From Eriocheir sinensis (lineage: Eukaryota > Arthropoda > Malacostraca > Decapoda > Varunidae): 64,000 nucleotides of DNA. Under the pieces are notes generated by a model. It made no database searches, was not told the origin of the DNA, and saw nothing but the letters and a program-made list of their open reading frames with translations. The stretch spans positions 1,992,684-2,056,683 of the forward strand of contig NC_066544.1 of assembly GCF_024679095.1 (NCBI RefSeq), given 5' to 3'. The translations under genes and the position numbers were made by a program. Below are positions 47,984-64,000 of this stretch, one piece after another (position 1 is the stretch's first letter; each line of letters starts with the position of its first letter).

Positions 47984-48216
47984 GTCCCTCAAATAGTACG
48001 GTTTCCAATAGTCCGGTTTCGTTTTATACGGATTGTCATGGAAGAATTTTTAGGATTTTTAAATTTCATCAAATCACCACGTAGCCATGGCGTGAGTGGC
48101 AACACTGTTCTACCAAAACACCTGGTGAAAGCACGCCAAAGCATTCAAGAAAGGTGTTCACCTTGCAGAAGAATTCAGATTTAGGAGAAGTTATGTTTTG
48201 GGATGAGTTACGTTAC

Positions 48217-49403
<1,187 letters not shown>

Positions 49404-49514
49404 ACATGAATGAGAGCAGTGTTCGCTGTATCTATCATAGTGTAAAAGAAATTCTTGCTGCAGTAACTGCCAGTGCTCCAAAAGTGCTGCAAGAGTGGAG
49501 ATAAAGGCCGTCCT

Positions 49515-50145
49515 TTTACTAAGCCTCGTCGTTGTTATGGTAACGGCGTCTCGCTCGCAGCAAAATGGCGTACGCTGATCTTCCCGGCAATGTTTAACAT
49601 GCATCACTAGCTGTCCTGGCTGACGAACTCCTTACAACAGCAGATGAAAAGGAAGCTGTAGTGGTTATGGTGGCACAGAGAGGTGAAATGCAATGGAAAC
49701 ACTTATATGTGTTTGATTGTGGCTGCCATATTTGCCGATGACGTCATCACAGCACGAAGGCACTCCACGTGCCACAGCTGCATTTAAGAGAGGGAATCGA
49801 GACTCTCGGAATGTCCCGAGTGCTCTCAAACGCTTGACGCCGCAGCACAAGTTGCCAACTCGGCATGTCCACTTGCTCCCAGCTTTGAGAGGTGGAGCGC
49901 CTCCGTGCTGTGATGACATCATCAGCAAATATGGCGGCCCAAACAAACACATATAAGTGCTTCCATTGCATTTCACCTTTCTGTGCCACCATAACCACTG
50001 CAGCTTCCTTTTCATCCTCTGTTGCAAGGAGCTCGTCGGTCAGGACAGCTTGTGATGCATGTTTAACCATCGTCAGTAAGATCAGCTCACACTATTTTGC
50101 TGCGTGGGAGACGCCATTACCATAGCAAGGACGAGGCTAAGTTTA
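49515..50145. repeat. Foldback: inverted copies of the gene-like module
   Basis: The module AAGCCTCGTCGTTGTTATGG.. at 49515-49790 returns inverted at 49880-50145, arms about 270 bases. Both arms contain the AGGAAGCTG.AGTGGTTATG and TGACGTCATCACAGCA blocks, so both strands show similar ORFs. Confidence 0.7.
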
Positions 50146-50449
50146 CTTTAACTGAGAGGCGCACAAAAGCGTTTGATAGAGGGTTCCGGGAGGTCTGGCC
50201 TCCCGAGAGCTCCCGACTCGCTCTCTCAAACGCAGCCCACACCTCTCAAAGCCGAGAGTGGAGCGGACGTGCTGAGTTGTAACTCGTGCTGCCGCGTCAC
50301 ACGTTTGAGATCACTCGGGATGTTCCGAGAGTCCTGATTCCCTCTCTCAAACGCAGCCCAGGAGTGTTTCTAGGGGAGGCATTAATTTTATATGGATTTT
50401 CGAATAGTACAGGGGTCCTGGGTCCCTAACCCCCGTACTATTTGAGGGA

Positions 50450-55667
<5,218 letters not shown>

Positions 55668-55781
55668 TATATAATTTTTTGATTTTAAAAATCCTAAATA
55701 AAATCAATGACAATCCATATAAAACCAAAATCGTACTGTTGGAAACCATACTAATTGAAGGACGACCGTATATATATATAC

Positions 55782-55876
<95 letters not shown>

Positions 55877-56760
55877 ATTGAATTTTAAAATTCTAAATCG
55901 CACCAAGTAGCCATGGCGTGAAGGGCAACACTGTTCTACCAGACTGCCATCCATGTGCATCTCCTCAGTCCATGTGTTTGCACAACATCAGGAACACTGT
56001 TTTGCCAGATTGAAAAGTATGCGCTTTCCTTAAGTCCGTGTGTGTGCACAACCTCAGCTACGCTTCTCCATTACCACATAACATGACCATAGGACCCAAG
56101 AGACAAGCCAAAACACCTGCTGAAATCACCCCAAAGCGTTCGAGAAATGTATTCACCTTGCAGAAGAATTCAGATTTAGAAGTTATGTTTTGGTAAGAGT
56201 TAAGTTGCGGTAGGGAGAGAATACCACGTGAATCCGGGTCCCGCCTGGCTGAGCTTCTGTTCGCCTGCCATAGTTACCAGTTCAGCATTTTCTACTGTAG
56301 TGTTACCACGCTGGGCAAAGGAGCCATCCTGGTAGCGCTCCCTTCCACAGTGTCAGCGAGTGAGCCTTGTCATTCACTTACACTCTCTCTTACTCTCTAC
56401 CAGTTTCTATTGCTCTCTAAATCATACTTGAAACAAGATACAAAATGGTAATTGTGGAGGTTGACTTCGCGCCTCCAAAATATGACATTACGCCTCCATA
56501 TTATATAGTCAACGGACGCATATTTAAACTACTCCAACCGAACTTTAAATAACTTGACCTCTAACAGGGAGCTTTGCCCCCCTCGACACCCCTAGTGTGG
56601 AAATGCATAACTGGAAACTTGGGCCGGCGGGTAACAGCTGAGCCAAGGGGGACACAGATTCCGTAAGTGTTTCTAAGGGGGGCACTAATTTTATACGGAT
56701 TTTCGAATAGTACAGGGGTCCTGGGTCCCTAACCCCCATACTATTTGAAGGACGATTGTG
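55668..56760. mobile_element. Rearranged copy of the CAGTCCCTCAAATAGTACGG family
   Basis: 55668-55770 matches the left end of 47982-50452 in inverse. After a (TA)n tract (55771-55873) the interior resumes in forward orientation (AGTAGCCATGGCGTGAAGGG) and ends CATACTATTTGAAGGACGAT before TGTA. The inverted left end next to the forward body implies rearrangement. Confidence 0.6.
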
Positions 56761-56762
56761 TA

Positions 56763-58318
56763 CCGTATCTCGCGGCGTATAGCGCGCACCTTTTTCACAT
56801 AAAAAATACATGAAAGTTTAGCCCTGCGCATTAAACGCCGAATGTACAAATTTTTAATGATTTTTTTCTTCTTTGGGATGTTTTTAAGGGTCTGTTTTTC
56901 GTCTTATCCAATAACAACTGCAAACTTACCTTTATTATTGTTTATAATCCTTCATAGTTCATGGCTGTCTTATAATATGTTACCATAGAATACAGGGCGA
57001 TCAAATAACTACTATACAAATATTAAATCGGTGGAGGATTGCCCATGCCCTGCTGTTATCCCGTTTTTCCGTCAGGCGCCATTTGTATGATCTTGATGTC
57101 ACAGGTGGCTTCAGATTGTATGACTAAGGAACAGTACAAGCTACATAAAAAATCAAATTGGAAAAAAAGATCCATGTGTTCATTATTAATTATTAATATC
57201 AGTGAGAATAATGGGGTAAGTATGATACAGGTAACTCGATTTACGCGAGTATTGTGTCCTTGAAGAGGTCCCGTAAATCAAAAACAATGTAAATCAAACA
57301 AGAGGTAGGTTTCTATTGAAAAATAAATATTCATTTCATTTAGTGGAGAGAGAGAGAGAGAGAAAGAGACAGAGAGAGAGAGAATATCCATATCACCGAG
57401 ATATCCACCCAGGCACTCAGTCTCAGCCTCACTCGTGTGAGGAAGAAATGAGGGACACCATGAGCGACTGGCTAGTATTGGTACCGGTACCGAGCAGTCT
57501 GGTACCGATTCCGTACCGTATAGCTGGTACTGTTAGTACCGGTAATGGTACCGGTACCTGCCCACCCCTATTGTTGAGTAGCGTGGCAGCGTGGGTACTG
57601 TATTGTTGTTCAAGTGGTGCGCGGGAAGAACTGAGCTCAGCTGTGTGGCCGCGGCGCCATGTGAGTCCAGTTGCGTGAAACATCTGGTGGCCACTCCATA
57701 AAATATCGCGTATAAGTGAAAAACTTGTAAATTAAACATTTATGTGGATTTCGGGCCCCGCGTGATTTCAAAAACGCGTAAACCAAACACGCGTAAATCG
57801 AGAGTTACCTGTATCAGAAATTGTACATCGTGAGTCTTGTACGAGGAGTTATTTCTCGCAACACCAGCCTGGCTGCCATTTGCTTTGTTTGAAAACCACA
57901 CAACCACACCCATACAACAAACAGCTGCATGCTGCATGTCACCAGAACCGCATGAATTGTGTCTTGCCTAATTGTCTGTCATAACCTACAAGTGATGGTG
58001 AGAATAATATGCTTATTATGATATCAGAAGCTGTACATCATCAGTATGTATGGGGATGTATTTCTCACAACACCAGCCCAGCCGCCATTTTCATTGTTTT
58101 ACTCAAGATTTTCATTGTTTTACTCAAGGACACTTGTCAATTCAAGCAGTACAGGTTACACCAAAAATGTATAAATTTTGGGAAACTGTACATCGTCAAT
58201 GCTCTTTAACTCGTACATATTTCTGAGCATTTTAAGAACATTTTTTACCCAAAATTGTTGTCTTAAAGTTTGGGGTACGTGTTATGTGCCGGTGCGCGTT
58301 ATACGCCGCGAAATATGG
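56763..58318. mobile_element. TA-type element, family CCRTATTTCGCGGCGTATAR, carrying a nested element
   Basis: Left CCGTATCTCGCGGCGTATAG, right complement CCATATTTCGCGGCGTATAA; TA at 56761-56762 and 58319-58320. Related words (GTTATATGCCG, ATTAAACGCCG) recur inside. 57231-57811 is a nested copy of the CAGGTAACTC family. Confidence 0.8.
57231..57811. mobile_element. CAGGTAACTCTCG element nested in the previous one
   Basis: Starts CAGGTAACTCGATTTACGCG after TA, ends AATCGAGAGTTACCTG before TA. Has the GGTACC palindrome cluster (57480-57560). The outer element resumes without loss (ATGATA|CAG...CTG|TATCAGAAA). Confidence 0.85.
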
Positions 58319-58320
58319 TA

Positions 58321-59341
58321 CAGTAATCCCTTGCCATATCACGGTTCACTTATCGCGGTCTCGCTGTATCACGGATTTTAAAATTGTAAATATTTAGTTT
58401 CGTATTGCAGATTTTTCGCTATATCGCGGGATTTTGCGGTATAGAGGTATTTTAATATATTTATTATTTTACTTATTTTGCAGTAAAAGAAGCATTTTCT
58501 AACCTAAAAAAATTATAAACAATATAAAAAAAAATAAAGTATTAATAAGAACATATTAAAATAATATTAAATTGAAATAAAATACGTAGCGTACAGCAGA
58601 TGAGTAGACAAAGACTCGCACATATGGAATACGCAGCTACGGCCGCTTTCGCTTGAGCTAGTTTCCCCACGTGTGATCGTACACGGCACACTATTGGCTG
58701 ATGGATGGGAGGCGACCAACCAGAGCACTGTGTTCTGTATCCTGGGAGCTGATTGGCTCAGCGACCGTAACATTTGTTGGTTCGTCAGTGGTTAGCTCGG
58801 AGACGAATGGAGTGTGTTACAGCTTGCTACCGTTAAATGCTCCAGAAGTTGGCAGTGAGGACCCAGACAGGATGAGGCAATGACTGCACTTGAACAAGAG
58901 TCAAGACTCAAGTCCTAAACTTGCTCAAAATGATTACTGCAAGCTTATCCAGTTTCGTGGAACTCTTTGGGTACTGGAATAAACATGTGGAGAGCTACTG
59001 AACCGAACAGCTGATACGCTCTTCTTCTTCTTGTGACCACAGCTTACCGACCACACGAGTAACCGACATGTTGGTGACTGAGTTTCTGACTAGAATTTTG
59101 ATGAGTTTCCCGTGAAATGTAGCCGACTTTGAATCTCTCGAGAAACTAGTGGTTGGGTGACCTTGTTCACACGGGCTGAGGCAAGATTCACAGATATGCG
59201 TGCTTATATAAATAATATATATAAAATATAATATATAAATTATATAAATAATAAAATAAATATAAGGTCGCTACTTCACGGATTTTCACCTATCGCGGGG
59301 GGTTCTGGAACCTAACCCCCACGATAAACGAGGGATTACTG
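58321..59341. mobile_element. TA-inserting element, CAGTAATCCCTCG family, complete 1021 bp
   Basis: Inverted relative to 8826-9840 and similar along its whole length. It starts directly after the shared TA (58319-58320) of the preceding element and is followed by TATA and (CT)n. Confidence 0.85.
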
Positions 59342-59342
59342 T

Positions 59343-59344
<2 letters not shown>

Positions 59345-59403
<59 letters not shown>
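59345..59403. repeat. (CT)n microsatellite
   Basis: About 29 CT units immediately after a TIR element. Confidence 0.95.
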
Positions 59404-59408
<5 letters not shown>

Positions 59409-59569
59409 CTAATTTATTTAATCTTTGATTGATTGTATTTATAATTTTTGAGTTAGGTTATGCTCATCTAATAATGTTCTGATTTATCTGTTATGCTATA
59501 CCAACTTTTGAGTTTGGCCTCCACCCAACCTCACTTTTATTTATTGTCCCTGTCCTTATAAAACTCTTA

Positions 59570-60276
59570 GGCCGCGGCCACACAGGGAGCGAGAAAGCGA
59601 GCGAGAGCGGCAAGGCGAGTTTCTGTGGCCACACGAAAAGTGAGGTGAGGTGAGGGTTGTCATGGCAATGAGGCCTGCAGACCAGTATAGCCTCTCACCC
59701 ACCCCGGTCGGCGCTTCGGCGCAAACGAGGGATGAGGTGAAATTTTTTTTATAAATAGTTCCGTGCTTCAATTATTTGGCATTTTATGAAAAATCTATAT
59801 ACACCATCGTGTTCAGGAGGCTTTTCTCTAAAAGATGGAATTGTTTATTTTAGTACTCATTTCATTGCCAATGCAAATGGCAGCTATATGTAAAATGTGT
59901 TATAAACATTACGGAGCGATTCTTTAACTTAAACTCGTCACTATTTATTAGTTTTTGCTTTATTGAGTTTTCACAAACATATTCGAGTTCTGCAATCACT
60001 GTTGCATTTAATGGTGTTAACCAAAATGTCCTATCTAGTGTATGAGTTGAGTTATGGCAAATAATATAGAAGCATGTCTGTGATGTCACTCCTGACCAAG
60101 GGGTCTCGTGCAAGAAAAGCAAGAAAAGTTAATCGTCAACTCTCCTCGCTTTCTCGCTTATCAGCTCGCTTTCTCGCCATTACCTGCTCGCTGCCAGTGT
60201 GGCCACCTCCATTGGTTATTATGTATTAAAGTTTCTCGCTCTCGCCTGCTTTCTCGCTCCTTGTGTGGCCGCGGCC
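59570..60276. mobile_element. Harbinger-like MITE with GGCCGCGGCCACAC ends
   Basis: TTA on both sides (59567-59569, 60277-60279); ends GGCCGCGGCCACACAGGGAG and, complemented, GGCCGCGGCCACACAAGGAG, continuing GCGAGAAAGC. Repeated CGAGAAAGCGAG words lie at both ends. No transposase. Confidence 0.85.
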
Positions 60277-60279
60277 TTA

Positions 60280-60624
60280 GGCTACCATAAATAAATCATA
60301 TCATCCCACGTTTACTTAATCTTATTTATTACTTCTCTCAGCACTCTCGTTTGATCTGTAATATTTAATGATCTGTTGACTTGATTTACCTAATATATTA
60401 TTAATAATCAAATTCATTATCTACAAATCTAACTTAAATATAACCCCCCAGGTATCACACTAGAAATGAAAACAAGTGGATTATACTAATGGCTGCTACA
60501 GTTTACTAATTATCAAGGCAAAGGAAACCAATCTGCCACTGCTCATCTTTGACACCATTTTGGCATATGCTTACAATGCAGCATAATAAAGAAACTCGCA
60601 ACAAAGTAACAGCATTAAACTCAC
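60280..60624. other. Intron sequence before the host-gene exon
   Basis: No feature other than the complement of the donor GTGAGT at 60619-60624. Confidence 0.45.
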
Positions 60625-60829
60625 ACTTGAATGGGCCAGAAGCACTTGCAGCATCACAAGTGAGGGTGTGCTGGTGGGTGGAAGCTGTGGCTTGGATGCG
60701 AGACAATGCAACCTGCAGTAGGGCTGCCTCTGTGCCCTGCAGGTGGCCAACACAGCTGGCTTGGCCCCCACATACTGCCGATTCTCCCCGGCATAACAGG
60801 TTCAGGTGGTGCAGAACCTCTAGGCTCAG
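60625..60829 (-). CDS. Host gene 1 exon
   Basis: Acceptor GCTATAAACAG and donor CAAGT|GTGAGT bound a 205-base minus-strand exon: LSLEVLHHLNLLCRGESAVC, GGQASCVGHLQGTEAALLQV, ALSRIQATASTHQHTLTCDA and ASASGPFK. Starts in phase 0, as expected after 61357-61560; ends in phase 1, as expected before 39242-39377. Leucine-rich helices suggest an ARM/HEAT fold. Confidence 0.8.
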
Positions 60830-60924
60830 CTGTTTATAGCAGTAAGAGCAATAACATTGACAAAAGATATCCAAACATGGATAAAAGAGCAAGAAATTAA
60901 AATAACAGTTAATATCACATCTTT

Positions 60925-61205
60925 GGTGTAGTGGTTAGCACTCTAGTCATGAATCCATGGCCCTTAGATTGATCCCATCCCAGGGAAGTTGATGCCCAGC
61001 ATACTCAGCTGTCTTTTAGGCAGGTTGATAAATAGGTATCTGGGAAAACTTGGAAAATATAAACTGTAGTAATCAGATTTCACACTTGCCCTGTGTCCCA
61101 GGGTAGCAAGTTCATACTCATCACAGGCTCAAGGGTTGAAGTGACAGAGGACAATGCTAATACAACAAGCACTACAGTGTATGCCACTAATTTTATATTT
61201 TAACA
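60925..61205 (+). mobile_element. tRNA-derived SINE, family 2, copy 1
   Basis: A-box-like TAGTGGTTAGCACTC near 60929, degenerate B box near 60967-60984, then blocks (GATAAATAGGTATCTGGGAA, TATGCC) shared with 62683-62965. Same strand in both copies. Confidence 0.65.
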
Positions 61206-61356
61206 TAGTAATCCAATTTTCTAAACTTGACTAACAATACTTCAAACATTATCATATACCAAATATTCAATGATGAATGACACATTCAATAAAATCAACT
61301 GCTTTATACTTGAAAAAATTGAATACTATTCACAGGATTAAACCCATAATACATAC

Positions 61357-61560
61357 CAAAAAGTTCTTGTGCTGTGTTGAGGCAACAAGACAGTTGACAA
61401 TCCAGGAGAGTATCTCAGTTATGTCAGACACCACCACCTCACACTCACTCACCAGTCAAGCTCACCCGACACCCTCAGTGTGCAAGCAGCTCTTCAATGT
61501 GCATAGCAGGGAGTCCACAAAATATGCCTTGTGAATCAGTGGGATGATGAGCTCTGTGTT
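61357..61560 (-). CDS. Host gene 1 exon with two in-frame TGA codons
   Basis: Acceptor TCCTTCCCAG and donor TTTTTG|GTATGT bound a 204-base minus-strand segment (68 codons, phase 0 to 0, fitting both neighbours). It reads NTELIIPLIHKAYFVDSLLC, TLKSCLHTEGVG, then TGA-Ala-TGA (about 61456-61464), then LVSECEVVVSDITEILSWIV and NCLVASTQHKNFL in the same frame. Alternatively the first half ends at an internal donor (GG|GTGAGC at 61466) in phase 2, which would not fit the next exon. Paired local indels in the assembly, or real damage, would explain the stops. Confidence 0.6.
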
Positions 61561-62018
61561 CTGGGAAGGAAAAATTGGGTAGAGAACAGTTTATAAGATA
61601 CTATGTGAAGTCAACATCAATTGACCGTAGCACACTTCTCATGATGGGAAAGGTTGTGTAGAAAAATATATGCAGTATATGAAGCAAGGTACGGTATATG
61701 AAGCAAGGGAGGACTGTCAGATGGTGTTTGTCATTCTGACTCTGGATTGCTTTTCTATCTAACTCTTTACAGCCAAAGCCATGATGGAAAGAAGCATAAG
61801 CTTTCTATCAATTTTCTGTACATGGAACTTGAGATGTAGCTTGTGCTGCTACAGGCAATTGGTACCTTCATAATTCATGCCTATGAAGACCTGTGTTACC
61901 TATCCCATTCCACTGGACAAAAAAAGCTTCAGCTAGTGACTAACAAGTATATAAAGGTAGATGTGCATTGTTTATTCACACTACAAAATTTAATGCAGAC
62001 ATGCTCCTATCAAGTCAC
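61561..62018. other. Host gene 1 intron, no feature
   Basis: No repeat boundary was recognised; ends in the complement of donor GTGACTTG. Confidence 0.5.
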
Positions 62019-62120
62019 CTTATGTAGTAAGTCCAGAAGAACCATGAGTGTGTTGTGACACAGAGCAATGTCTTGGGCTGAGTTGGGCAGCAGAGCCAAG
62101 AGGGGAACAAACAAGACCAC
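62019..62120 (-). CDS. Host gene 1 exon
   Basis: Acceptor CATTGACAG and donor ATAAG|GTGACT bound a 102-base exon of 34 codons, phase 0 to 0: VVLFVPLLALLPNSAQDIAL, then CHNTLMVLLDLLHK. Strongly helical and leucine-rich. Phase matches both neighbouring exons. Confidence 0.75.
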
Positions 62121-62348
62121 CTGTCAATGAGAATAAACATTAAAATCAAAGCAAATATCACAATAATCACCTTAAAGCCAAAGAAGAAAATTTAAAAGAA
62201 GGTACCATAACAAATAACAAAAATCCTAAAAATGACTAGTTGTATAAATCTAAATTCTGCCCCTCTCAAAAAACAAGACCACAGCATGATCCTTGGCAAA
62301 ACAACTAATGAATTTTCAAAACAAAATTACTTAAACTATCAGACTCAC

Positions 62349-62564
62349 CTTGTGTGGGAGAGCAAGTGTGGGGTCAGAGTCAACAGCATAATCTTCAAAG
62401 GTGAAGGATCGATCCAAAGCAAGAGAAAATGCTGCTGTCACAAGGTGGGAGGTGATGGAGGCAGTGTGTTTGTGCAGCTGCTGACCCATGATGAGAGGGG
62501 CATTTTGGCGTAGGTGTAGAACACTGTCCTCAGGTGAACATCTGTCCATCATGGTGGTGAACAG
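62349..62564 (-). CDS. Host gene 1 exon (most upstream recognised)
   Basis: Acceptor TCTGCCACCAG and donor CACAAG|GTGAGT bound a 216-base exon of 72 codons, phase 0 to 0: LFTTMMDRCSPEDSVLHLRQ, NAPLIMGQQLHKHTASITSH, LVTAAFSLALDRSFTFEDYA and VDSDPTLALPHK. The acceptor shows more exons lie upstream, to the right. No named domain was recognised; a large ARM/HEAT-type scaffold protein is the best guess. Confidence 0.8.
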
Positions 62565-62682
62565 CTGGTGGCAGAAAGTCACTTACATAAAGAGGCAATA
62601 GAAATTTATTATGTTATGCATTCAATACAAAAATCAATATTCAATAACTCTAGATGTTGAAGGCCACTTCTATCTATATGTC

Positions 62683-62965
62683 TTGGTGGTTATTGTGCCT
62701 AGCTACGAATCAGTAGGCCTGGGTTTGAATCCCAGCCCTGTGCAGCTCACCCAGCTGTTCATCTTCCCTTTTGGGCTGATCGATAAATGGATACCTGGGA
62801 AAACCAGGGAAAGGTAAACTGTGGTAACCTGGATGTCGCACTAGCACTGTGTACTGGATTAATGGGTTCTTCCCACCACACGCTCACAGGCTAATGCACC
62901 AGAGATGAGCACTCAGGCCACATGCAGCAATAGCGTATGCCCCCAACTTTACCCCACCTTTATTT
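62683..62965 (+). mobile_element. tRNA-derived SINE, family 2, copy 2
   Basis: Clear B box GGGTTTGAATCCC at 62721-62733 and an A-box-like GGTGGTTATTGTGCC upstream. It shares its body with 60925-61205. Confidence 0.75.
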
Positions 62966-62984
62966 TTATACACATGGATATAAG

Positions 62985-63240
62985 GAGACTACAAGAGGTC
63001 AGACAGCCTACAAATGGCAGCTTCTGAGAGTGAGCTATTCATCAACTTCCCTCCCCATCCAATAATATATCTAATTTCCATTTGAAACTTTCGATCATGT
63101 GTGCCTCAACTAAATATCTGTTTAGTTTGTTCCTCTCATCCATGACTTTGTTTGTGAACCAATATTGGCCCATTTCCTTTCTGAACCTGAATTGGTCAAG
63201 TTAATACCCACTGCTGCATGTTCTTACCTCTGTTTTTAGC
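62985..63240 (-). pseudogene. CR1-like LINE C-terminal fragment
   Basis: The minus strand parallels 2745-3005: blocks equivalent to FTNRVVDEWNRL and FKNRLDKFMD, with stops. Only the 3' end is present. Confidence 0.55.
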
Positions 63241-64000
63241 ATGAATACTTAATCTAAATTGCCCTTATTAACACCTAAAGAACGAGTGACCTAGGCAGAA
63301 ATATTGGTGGATTCCATAAAATGATAAGTGTTCTTTTAAGTCCCTTCTTTCCTCATGCCATTCACATTGTTCTGTATCTGAAATACACTAGACAGCCTTA
63401 GGCTGAGATATAAATATATATCTTGCGGCTCAGTCACAGGGCGAGATGTGATGGAAAAACTAATGTCCTCCCCTCAATGCCCCCCTTGCACATGTATATA
63501 AATGAAATTCCCTCCCAGACTTAATAAACAATGGTGAGCCAAAGTAAATGATAGAAAATTGAAGTTAGTAAAAAAAATACTCTGGCATTTTTTCATAAAC
63601 TCAGTATTAGATAATCCTTTTGTTAAGACAATCAAATATAATTAGAAAAATTCCAACTTTTCCCTTGAGACTTGCAACCCCGCTGGAAACTACAACGGCC
63701 CCCCTAGGGGAGCACACCCCCAGGTTAAAAACCACTGGGATAGATGATGCACAGTGCGCCTTCCTCTACTCAGCCATCCCTTCTATTGGGGAATGTCCCT
63801 ATTGGGCAAATAAGAGACGATTGTCATTAAACAGGTGGAGTTGGATAAAGGAGGAGGAAGGAAGCATGCATGTACTGAGGTGAGGTTATTCAGGTTGGGA
63901 ATAAACTCACTTTAAAGCACCTGTGTTTCCTTCCTCCTCCTTTATCAACCTTGTCGAAAATGTCCTAACAATAGTGGTGTTATTAGGAGTGCACATTTGG
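63241..64000. other. Mostly unassigned sequence with a hAT end
   Basis: No exon was recognised. A hAT-like end GGTTAAAAACCACTG lies near 63724-63738; its partner was not found. The segment after 63830 has inverted GGAGGAGGAAGGAA / TTCCTTCCTCCTCC words about 80 bases apart. Confidence 0.35.

Noticed and set aside
61466..61560. Shorter exon ending at the GG|GTGAGC donor
   Set aside because: It leaves phase 2 and would put the next exon out of frame; the 204-base version fits both neighbours.

Overview
The window is eukaryotic, intron-rich and dominated by transposons. The LINE families (including one with tandem AACTAGGTAAATAC 3' tails), very long (GA)n, (TA)n and (CA)n tracts, and large introns full of DNA-transposon remnants fit a decapod crustacean, probably a crab. 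That placement is inference from repeat style; no single-copy marker was identified. No bacterial operon, CRISPR array, rRNA or intact tRNA gene was found.

Two host genes can be supported by splice sites and matching codon phase. (1) A minus-strand gene has eight exons recognised at 62564-62349, 62120-62019, 61560-61357, 60829-60625, 39377-39242, 15486-15323, 6233-6126 and 5909-5713. It encodes a leucine-rich helical (HEAT/ARM-like) protein I could not name. Two of its introns exceed 20 kb. (2) A plus-strand gene with a Myb/SANT-like domain has exons ending at 27434 and at 29019-29153 and 32114-32180. It lies inside an intron of gene 1, on the opposite strand, and its first recognised exon carries an in-frame TGA.

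The rest is transposon. 0-2.3 kb: pieces of three LINE families. 2.3-4.35 kb: a TTAA-flanked piggyBac-like element with a CR1-like LINE inside. 4.4-5.4 kb: a TA-flanked terminal-inverted-repeat (TIR) element. 6.7-10.7 kb: an RTE-like LINE split by a long-TIR element that itself holds a 1-kb pogo/Tigger-type element. 11.5-14.3 kb: a decayed Jockey-type LINE with a SINE in it. 15.6-24.7 kb: LINE copies, one split by 7.4 kb of nested elements including a 51-bp coding minisatellite and a 2.2-kb duplication. 24.8-27 kb: a LINE ORF1 remnant and a DIRS-like (tyrosine recombinase) retroelement. 27.6-34.7 kb: small TIR elements (pogo-like and hAT). 35.2-39.2 kb: another LINE split by nested elements. 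42.3-59.3 kb: a chain of TA-inserting elements joined mostly by (TA)n tracts, including a 3.7-kb transposon with about 450-bp TIRs and a decayed transposase-like gene. 59.5-64 kb: a Harbinger-like element, SINEs and the first exons of gene 1.

The most striking signal is the set of about fourteen TIR families that insert at TA and, with one exception, begin CAG. In many of them a short family-specific word is repeated several times at the ends. With the nesting order, this records serial bursts of related pogo/Tigger-like (probably non-autonomous) elements.
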